Assembly (NCBI GenBank): GCA_964483455.1
Contig: CAZACK010000062.1
Coordinates: forward strand, 1 to 29,857
DNA from: CAYZJD01 sp964483455
GTDB taxonomy: Bacteria > Acidobacteriota > Terriglobia > Bryobacterales > Bryobacteraceae
DNA length: 29,857 bases
Direction: 5' to 3'
Below the pieces are notes generated by a model. The model saw nothing but the letters and a program-made list of their open reading frames with translations. It did no database searches and had not been told where the DNA came from. Numbering within the stretch: the first letter of the stretch is position 1; the number at the start of each line of letters is the position of its first letter. Positions 25,192-29,857 of this stretch are shown here, piece by piece. A program made the translations under genes and the position numbers.

Positions 25192-25229
25192 AAGCCCCCG
25201 GCGTGGGTTCTCGACCGCGCCGGGGGCTT
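25192..25229 (+). terminator. 12-bp perfect hairpin ending the short leader transcript
   Basis: AAGCCCCCGGCG (25192-25203) and CGCCGGGGGCTT (25218-25229) are perfectly complementary across 14 bases. The A and T ends give a small U-tract; the downstream bases are pyrimidine-rich. It can terminate the transcript started at about 25001 or act as an attenuator in front of rpmE. A TATACT at 25172-25177 might be an extra -10. Confidence 0.6.
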
Positions 25230-25253
25230 GCCTCTCATCCTCTCCACGCCGAA

Positions 25254-25262
25254 TGCTATACT
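25254..25262 (+). promoter_or_regulatory. Extended -10 element upstream of rpmE
   Basis: TGCTATACT is an extended -10 (TGn plus TATACT). No good -35 is seen. The start of transcription would be near 25269, about 34 bases before the rpmE ATG. Confidence 0.5.
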
Positions 25263-25302
25263 AGAGCTTCACCCCACCTACGAAAGGACCCGTCCAGCAA
25301 CG

Positions 25303-25515
25303 ATGAAGACCGGGATTCACCCAGCGTACAGCGAAGTCAACATTATCTGCGCGTGCGGCAATGTCTTCCGCAGCCGCTCCACCCACAAGGGTGACATCCG
25401 CGTGGAGATCTGTTCCAAGTGCCATCCCTTTTTCACTGGCCGCCAGAAGCTGGTTGACACCGAAGGCCGGGTGGACCGCTTCCAGAAGAAGTACAAGCGA
25501 GCTCAGATCAAGTAG
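25303..25515 (+). CDS. rpmE: 50S ribosomal protein bL31, zinc-ribbon type
   Basis: A 70-residue ribosomal protein. The start MKTGIHPAYSEVNIICACGN and the middle STHKGDIRVEICSKCHPFFTG are textbook bL31. The zinc ligands C16, C18, C37 and C40 are all present, so this is the zinc-containing (C+) form rather than the zinc-independent paralogue. Length is normal. The start ATG 25303 agrees with the family; the purine-rich AAAGGA lies about 14 bases upstream, a rather long spacing. It follows the short peptide transcript and its hairpin, and converges with a 55-codon gene on the other strand. Confidence 0.96.
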   Translation: MKTGIHPAYSEVNIICACGNVFRSRSTHKGDIRVEICSKCHPFFTGRQKLVDTEGRVDRFQKKYKRAQIK

Positions 25516-25549
25516 CCGCCGTCCTCTGGCCAGGCCGCGACGACCCGCC

Positions 25550-25717
25550 CTACGCCGCGTTCCGGTCGATCAACTTGAACACCTTGTTGAACTGAACGTA
25601 CACCTCCATTAACTGGATCAAGTCCTCCACCAGTCTTCGGCGTAGGTACAGGAGGTCCAATTGGTCCGTTAGGGACCGTAGCTCCTTGATTCGGGGTGGT
25701 GGATTTCGATACACCAT
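25550..25717 (-). CDS. Small basic helical protein of unknown function (55 residues)
   Basis: A 55-residue open frame (begins MVYRNPPPRIKELRS, ends KLIDRNAA). After a proline-rich start it is almost continuously helical by composition (LTDQLDLLYLRRRLVEDLIQLMEVYVQFNKVF) with leucine, valine and isoleucine spaced for a coiled coil, so dimerisation is plausible. I do not recognise the family. Support for it being real: a -10-like TATACT (minus strand, 25736-25741) about 18 bases upstream of the ATG, and an overlapping perfect palindrome. There is no Shine-Dalgarno; the leader would be only about 12 bases. It converges on rpmE (stop to stop 34 bases). The start codon and reality remain uncertain. 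Confidence 0.5.
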   Translation of the reverse strand: MVYRNPPPRIKELRSLTDQLDLLYLRRRLVEDLIQLMEVYVQFNKVFKLIDRNAA

Positions 25718-25736
25718 GATCTAGATGTACTAGACA

Positions 25737-25750
25737 GTATAGTCCTATAC
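25737..25750. promoter_or_regulatory. Palindrome over the promoter of the 55-residue gene
   Basis: GTATAG-TC-CTATAC is a perfect palindrome with a two-base centre. Its left half coincides with the minus-strand -10 (TATACT, 25736-25741), a good place for a repressor site. It lies about 20 bases upstream of the start codon at 25717. Confidence 0.5.
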
Positions 25751-25901
25751 AAGAAGCTTGGTGCGGGCGAACAGTGGGTAATATGCGGGTTGACTGCTTG
25801 CCCTCACAGGGGTGTAGGACTGTGAGCGTCTCAGGGTCGGCCGGCGCCGGCCAGCAGAAGCGGAATTCGGGAAACCTGCTAGAATCAAGGGTCGTTTCGC
25901 C
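25751..25901. repeat. Region between the 55-residue gene and the helicase, with two inverted repeats
   Basis: CTCACAG (25803-25809) and CTGTGAG (25820-25826) are complementary across ten bases, a hairpin or operator. The 14-bp palindrome GGCCGGCGCCGGCC follows at 25839-25852. No T-tract follows either one. They sit upstream of the helicase promoter and could form DNA operators. No gene is seen here. Confidence 0.45.
25877..25885 (+). promoter_or_regulatory. Extended -10 upstream of the helicase gene
   Basis: TGCTAGAAT, an extended -10 (TGn with TAGAAT), ends 22 bases before ATG 25908. No -35 is evident at the usual distance. TAGAAT is also the -10-like sequence before the gene at 2112. Confidence 0.45.
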
Positions 25902-25907
25902 GTGTCC

Positions 25908-28052
25908 ATGGATTTCCTCTCAGGGCTGAACCCGCCTCAGCAGGAAGCTGTCCGCCATCTCGACGGTCCTCTTCTGATCCTGGCCGGGGCGGGCAGCGGC
26001 AAGACACGCGTCATCACTCACCGCATCGCCCACTTGATCGCGGCCCATGGGGTTCCCCCCTGGTCGGTTCTGGCTGTCACATTTACAAACAAGGCAGCCG
26101 ACGAGATGCGCGAGCGGGTGGACCGCCTGGTCGCCGAAGCCGCTCGTTCCTCTCCCTGGGTTTCCACCTTTCATTCCTTCTGCGTCCGCTTCCTCCGCCG
26201 CGATGGCACGAAACTCGCCGAGATCCGGCCCGGCTTCACCCCCCGCTTCACCATCTACGACGAGGACGACCAGCTTGCGGTCGTCAAAGCCCTCTTCCGT
26301 CACCACGGCCTGGACGAGAAATTCATGCAGCACCGCGCCGTGCTGTCGCGCATCAGCCACGCCAAGAGCCACAAGGAATCTCCCGCCGACCTCTACAAGT
26401 CGTCCAAGGATCCGAAGACCTCGCGCGTGGCGTTGCTCTACGAAGAGTACGAGGGCCGCCTCCGTCAGGCCAACGCGCTCGACTTCGATGACCTTCTGCT
26501 CGAAGCCGTCCGCCTCCTGCACCACGACGAGGCAATCCGCACGCTTTACAACAACCGCTTCCGCTATCTGCTTATCGACGAATACCAGGACACCAACCGC
26601 AGCCAGTACGAACTGATGCGCCTGCTCACCACGCTGCACCACAACGTCTGCGTGGTCGGCGACGAGGATCAGTCCATCTACTCCTGGCGGGGCGCCGACA
26701 TCCGCAACATCCTNNNNNNNNNNNNNNNNNNNNNNNNNNNNNNNNNNNNNNNNNNNNNNNNNNNNNNNNNNNNNNNNNNNNNNNNNNNNNNNNNNNNNNN
26801 NNNNNNNNNNNNNGTGCTCTATCGCACCAACGCCCAGTCGCGGCAGATCGAAGAGGCGCTGCGCCGGTACGGCCGCAGTTACCTCGTAGTCGGGGGTTTC
26901 AGTTTCTACCAGCGCGCCGAGATCAAGGATGCGCTGGCGTACCTGCGAGTCGCCATCTCGCCGGCGGACTCGATCGGCCTCCTGCGGGTCATCAACACGC
27001 CCGCGCGCGGCATCGGCCGGACCACTGTCGAGCAGGTCGAGCGCTACGCCCTCGACCACAACCTGAGTCTTTGGGACGCGCTGGCGCGGATGCTCGACGA
27101 AAGGCTCTTCCCCACGCGGGCCGAGGCCGCGGTGGCCGCCTTCAAGAAGCTTATCGAGGAGTTCCGCGAAGCCGCCGCCAAGAACTCCGTGCGCTCGGTG
27201 CTCGGCTTGGTCCTTGATCGCACCGGCTATCGGAAGATGCTCGAGGACGATGATTCGCCGGAGTCGCAGAGCCGCCTCGAAAACCTCCTGGAGTTGCTCA
27301 ACGCCGCCGCCGAAGCCGCCGAGCGGGGCGAGGGCATTCCCGAGTTCCTCGACCACGCCGCGCTTGTCTCGGAAAGCGACCAGCTCGACGAGCGCGCCCA
27401 GGTCCTGCTTCTCACCGTCCACAACGCCAAGGGCCTCGAGTTCCCCAACGTGTTCCTCGCCGGAATGGAAGAAGGGCTGTTCCCGCACAGCCGCTCCCTT
27501 TACGACGAAAACCTGGTCGAAGAGGAGCGCCGGCTCTGCTACGTCGGCATGACGCGGGCGAAGCAGCGCCTCATTCTGACCTGGGCGCAGATGCGGCGGC
27601 GCTACGGCGGCGGCTTCCACGAGCCGTCGTTCCCGTCGCGCTTCCTGGCGGAAATTCCGAAGAAGCTCACGGAAGATCTCGGCGAGCGGAAGCGCCACCG
27701 CGAAGTGGATCTCTTTCTCGATCGCCACCAGGTCCGTGAAACCGCCAGACGCACCGCGTATACTGGGAAAACGTACAATTCGCTGGAGCATATCCAGCAG
27801 TTCTTTTCGACGCGAGGTGCGCCGCCCAAGAGCGCTGCCGCAAGCGCGGCAAAGCCGCCGGCGCCTGCGGCTCCTCGAGCGGCGAAGGAGACGAAGCGGC
27901 GGCGCAGTGCGACCGTCGATCATCCGCGCTGGGGCCGCGGGACGGTCGTTCGCCGGGAGGGCGAAGGCGTCGACGAGAAGCTTACGGTGCTGTTTCCCGG
28001 CCACGGCCTGAAGAAGATTTACTCGAAATTCGCGGGATTCAAGGAAGAATGA
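25908..28052 (+). CDS. UvrD/PcrA-type SF1 DNA helicase, interrupted by an assembly gap
   Basis: An ATP-dependent 3'-5' DNA helicase of superfamily 1A. Motif I GAGSGKTRVITH is at about residues 27-38. GLNPPQQEAV precedes it as the Q motif, and VSTFHSFCVRFLRR is motif Ib. LLIDEYQDTN is motif II (DEXQD), VVGDEDQSIYSWRGADI motif III and VLYRTNAQSRQIEEAL motif IV. TVHNAKGLEFPNVFLAGMEEGLFPH is motif V and VEEERRLCYVGMTRAKQRL is motif VI. The C-terminal tail ends in a Tudor-like RNA-polymerase-binding domain typical of PcrA/UvrD (VDHPRWGRGTVVRREGEG... LTVLFPGHGLKKI). The N run 26714-26813 interrupts it between motifs III and IV. ATG 25908 is preferred; GTG 25902 is in frame. Confidence 0.93.
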   Translation: MDFLSGLNPPQQEAVRHLDGPLLILAGAGSGKTRVITHRIAHLIAAHGVPPWSVLAVTFTNKAADEMRERVDRLVAEAARSSPWVSTFHSFCVRFLRRDGTKLAEIRPGFTPRFTIYDEDDQLAVVKALFRHHGLDEKFMQHRAVLSRISHAKSHKESPADLYKSSKDPKTSRVALLYEEYEGRLRQANALDFDDLLLEAVRLLHHDEAIRTLYNNRFRYLLIDEYQDTNRSQYELMRLLTTLHHNVCVVGDEDQSIYSWRGADIRNIXXXXXXXXXXXXXXXXXXXXXXXXXXXXXXXXXXVLYRTNAQSRQIEEALRRYGRSYLVVGGFSFYQRAEIKDALAYLRVAISPADSIGLLRVINTPARGIGRTTVEQVERYALDHNLSLWDALARMLDERLFPTRAEAAVAAFKKLIEEFREAAAKNSVRSVLGLVLDRTGYRKMLEDDDSPESQSRLENLLELLNAAAEAAERGEGIPEFLDHAALVSESDQLDERAQVLLLTVHNAKGLEFPNVFLAGMEEGLFPHSRSLYDENLVEEERRLCYVGMTRAKQRLILTWAQMRRRYGGGFHEPSFPSRFLAEIPKKLTEDLGERKRHREVDLFLDRHQVRETARRTAYTGKTYNSLEHIQQFFSTRGAPPKSAAASAAKPPAPAAPRAAKETKRRRSATVDHPRWGRGTVVRREGEGVDEKLTVLFPGHGLKKIYSKFAGFKEE
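26714..26813. other. Assembly gap of 100 N inside the helicase gene
   Basis: Exactly 100 N between ADIRNI and VLYRTNAQSR. In Bacillus PcrA these motifs are about 85-90 residues apart, whereas 100 N represents only 33. The segment should contain the conserved LEQNYRS motif. The N length is therefore a placeholder, and the true missing stretch is about 255-270 bases. Confidence 0.97.
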
Positions 28053-28207
28053 ACACGAAGAACATTGCCGACAAGCTCGAACGTAAGAAACTGAAGCGGG
28101 CTGCCCGCAAGAAGGCGGCGCCCAAGGCCAAGCGCGCCGCCGACGTGGCTCGCGGGTCAGGAAAGCGCAAGGTCAAGAAGATGGCCAAGGGCCAGCGCAA
28201 GCGATAA
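28049..28207 (+). CDS. Small lysine/arginine-rich protein (52 residues)
   Basis: ATG 28049 overlaps the helicase stop TGA (ATGA, four bases), implying coupled translation. The 52-residue product contains 15 Lys and 8 Arg (44% basic), with repeats of the type KRAARKKAAPKAKRAA and GKRKVKKMAKGQRKR. This composition resembles histone H1-like or nucleoid-binding tails and would bind nucleic acid. No fold is suggested. AAGGAAGA in the end of the helicase gene can serve as ribosome-binding site. It is too short and biased to assign a family; the overlap is the main evidence that it is a gene. Confidence 0.65.
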   Translation: MNTKNIADKLERKKLKRAARKKAAPKAKRAADVARGSGKRKVKKMAKGQRKR

Positions 28208-28210
28208 GAC

Positions 28211-28237
28211 GCGGGGACGGGCTTCGCCTGTCCCCGC
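28211..28237 (+). terminator. UUCG-loop hairpin after the basic small protein
   Basis: GCGGGGACGGG (28211-28221) pairs with CCTGTCCCCGC (28227-28237) through one wobble across CTTCG. It begins four bases after the TAA at 28207. A stable hairpin without a T-tract, so it may stop transcription weakly or protect a 3' end. Confidence 0.5.
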
Positions 28238-28243
28238 CGCTCC

Positions 28244-29740
28244 ATGACCGGGCTTTTCCGCACCAAGAGCATCGACGCTCTGCTGGCCGCCGCCAACGAG
28301 CCGGACAAGCGGCTCCGCCGCACACTTGGCCCGTGGAGCTTGACTGCTCTCGGCATCGGAGCGGTCATCGGCGGCGGTATCTTCGTTCTCACCGGGACCG
28401 CGTCGGCCGGCGAGACCCTGGCCTATCGCTCGATCCTCAACGCGCCCGTTCTCGACGTCCTGATGCACGGCGCCGACGTCGTCTCCGGCATGGGGCGTCC
28501 GGGCGCGGGACCGGCGATCACGCTCTCGTTTCTGCTGACCGCGCTCGCCTGCGCCTTCGCCGCCCTTTGCTACGCCGAGCTGGCGTCGATGATCCCCATC
28601 GCCGGCAGCGCCTACACCTATTCCTACGCCACGCTCGGCGAGATCTTCGCCTGGATCATCGGCTGGGACTTGATTCTCGAGTACGCCGTCTCCAACATGG
28701 CCGTCGCCGTCGGCTTCTCTGCATACTTCAATGACGTCCTCGAGAGCACCCTCGGCCTTCACCTGCCGAAGGCGATCGCCGGACCGATGATCGCCGGCGG
28801 CCAGTTCACCGGAAGCTGGTTCAACCTGCCGGCCTTCCTGATCCTGATGCTGCTGACGGTGGTGCTTGTCCGCGGCGTGCGGGAAAGCGCCGAGACGAAC
28901 AACGTGATGGTCCTCATCAAGGTGGTCGCCATTCTCATCTTCGTCTTCGGCGCCGCCCGCGCGATCCGGGTGGAGAACTGGCATCCTTACATGCCGAACG
29001 GATTCTCCGGTGTGCTGACCGGCGCGGCCATCGTGTTCTTCACGTACATCGGATTCGACTCGGTCTCGACCGCCGCCGAGGAGTGCCGCCACCCGCAGCG
29101 CGATCTGCCGATCGGCATCATCGCCACGCTGTTCATCTGCACGCTGCTCTACACGTCGGTGGCGCTGGTGTTGACGGGGATCGCGGACTGGCGCTCGCTC
29201 GCCATCGCCGCGCCGGTGGCCGGCGCGCTCAAGGCGCTGGGCTTCGACAACATCCGCCGCGCCGTCTCGGTGGGAGCAATTCTGGGGATGATCTCCTCGC
29301 TGCTGGTCTTTCAATACGGCCAGGCGCGCGTCTGGTTCGCCATGTCGCGCGACGGCCTGTTGCCGCCGGCGTTCTCCAAGGTCCACCCGAAACACCGCAC
29401 CCCCCACATCAGCACCTGGATCGCGGGCTTCGCCGTTGGAATCCCGGCGGGCGTCTGGGACCTCGGCACGTTCGCCGACCTGTCAAATATCGGCACGCTG
29501 TTCGCCTTCATCCTCGTCTCGGCGGGCGTGATCGTGTTGCGCCGCACGCAGCCCGGGCGCGCTCGAGGCTTCCGCGTGCCGTGGGCGCCGTTCCTGCCGC
29601 TGGTGTCGATCGTGGCGTGTCTTGTGCTGATGCTGAGCCTGCCGATCGAGACCTGGCTGCGCTTCATCGTGTGGCTGGCCATCGGGCTGGTGATTTACTT
29701 CCAGTTCGGGAGGAAGCACAGCCGCCTGGCTGGCGGGTGA
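28244..29740 (+). CDS. APC-superfamily cationic amino acid-type permease
   Basis: A 498-residue integral membrane transporter with about twelve hydrophobic segments. The start of helix 1, LGPWSLTALGIGAVIGGGIFVLTGTA, is the APC amino acid-polyamine-cation signature with the unwound GAVIGGGIF. YAELASMIPIAGSAYTYSYATLGEIFAW and FTYIGFDSVSTAAEECRHPQRDLPIGI are typical of the CAT/YfnA subgroup (TC 2.A.3.3), which carries cationic or broad amino acids. Between helices 1 and 2 there is an extra stretch (about 60-85, APVLDVLMHGADVVSGMGRPG) longer than in most. The stop is followed by 117 bases to the window end. Start ATG 28244 follows the hairpin and lacks a strong ribosome-binding site. Confidence 0.92.
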   Translation: MTGLFRTKSIDALLAAANEPDKRLRRTLGPWSLTALGIGAVIGGGIFVLTGTASAGETLAYRSILNAPVLDVLMHGADVVSGMGRPGAGPAITLSFLLTALACAFAALCYAELASMIPIAGSAYTYSYATLGEIFAWIIGWDLILEYAVSNMAVAVGFSAYFNDVLESTLGLHLPKAIAGPMIAGGQFTGSWFNLPAFLILMLLTVVLVRGVRESAETNNVMVLIKVVAILIFVFGAARAIRVENWHPYMPNGFSGVLTGAAIVFFTYIGFDSVSTAAEECRHPQRDLPIGIIATLFICTLLYTSVALVLTGIADWRSLAIAAPVAGALKALGFDNIRRAVSVGAILGMISSLLVFQYGQARVWFAMSRDGLLPPAFSKVHPKHRTPHISTWIAGFAVGIPAGVWDLGTFADLSNIGTLFAFILVSAGVIVLRRTQPGRARGFRVPWAPFLPLVSIVACLVLMLSLPIETWLRFIVWLAIGLVIYFQFGRKHSRLAGG

Positions 29741-29803
29741 GACGGAGCACCGTCCGCTCTACGTCGTCACAGCCGTTCGCGCTGCACCGTGAGGCCTTTG
29801 ACA

Positions 29804-29857
29804 ATGGCCGACTCCACAGATCCTCCGCACTGTCCGGCAAATCCTCTTCCACCGATA
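29804..29857 (+). CDS. Possible start of a gene cut by the window end
   Basis: ATG 29804 opens 18 codons (MADSTDPPHCPANPLPPI) to the last base without a stop. No good ribosome-binding site is seen; GTGAGG lies about nine bases upstream. The open minus-strand frame of the same area looks like a shadow. It is recorded only because the stretch 29741-29857 has no other gene. Confidence 0.2.
   Translation, partial: MADSTDPPHCPANPLPPI

Noticed and set aside
24915..25230. SRP RNA, tmRNA or RNase P RNA
   Set aside because: None of their conserved cores is present in this stretch.
25920..28004. A 694-codon minus-strand open frame over the helicase
   Set aside because: Exact antisense of a full set of helicase motifs; low-complexity composition; contains the N gap; no start signal.

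Overview
This high-GC (about 60-65% by eye) draft-genome window comes from a soil-type heterotroph, most likely an Acidobacteriota member near Bryobacterales/Solibacter. That placement is an inference. It rests on the gene style (secreted GH2 enzymes, Tat-exported Gfo/Idh oxidoreductase, PEP-CTERM protein, LolA-like outer-membrane lipoprotein-sorting protein), the GC content and the intergenic palindromic repeats. No rRNA, tRNA, CRISPR array, transposase or phage gene was seen. Two runs of exactly 100 N (15713-15812 and 26714-26813) are assembly gaps. The second lies inside a helicase gene and is shorter than the missing protein segment must be.

Layout. 1-1781: tail of a hydroxypyruvate-isomerase-like TIM barrel, then a cysteine-free Rrf2 (CymR-type) regulator directly upstream of cysteine synthase, probably a self-contained cysteine-control pair. 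2112-5379: a membrane-anchored protein of unknown function converging on comEC. 5463-9075: rhamnulokinase, a TIM-barrel sugar isomerase/epimerase and a convergent secreted-type oxidoreductase, a small carbohydrate block. 9099-11877: an amidase with its overlapping GatC/AtzG-like small subunit, divergent from a short/branched-chain acyl-CoA dehydrogenase. 11910-15601: a LolA-like exported protein, two adjacent radical SAM proteins with extra C-terminal cysteines, and a PEP-CTERM surface protein. 15827-17182: a UDP-glucose/GDP-mannose-type dehydrogenase.

17326-18808 is a compact mercury-type operon. A MerR with the exact Hg(II) cysteine spacing sits behind a 19/20-bp-spacer promoter with an operator dyad. 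It is followed by a thioredoxin-like/MerC-like fusion and a small CPAC thioredoxin, all translationally overlapping, with no mercuric reductase. 18823-23652 holds a secreted GH2 beta-galactosidase divergent from a Tat-type polysaccharide deacetylase with an unrecognised C-terminal domain.

23653-25901 is the most unusual part. It holds a foldable intergenic RNA ending in a clean intrinsic terminator, a 28-bp inverted repeat that supplies the start region of an alpha/beta hydrolase, and a strong TTGACA/TAGTAT promoter. That promoter drives a short transcript whose leader matches the 16S rRNA 3' tail complement over 17 nt and encodes a 14-residue peptide. Then come rpmE (bL31) and a 55-residue antisense-strand protein with a palindrome over its predicted promoter. 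25908-29740: UvrD/PcrA helicase, an overlapping 52-residue lysine/arginine-rich protein, and a cationic amino-acid-type APC permease.
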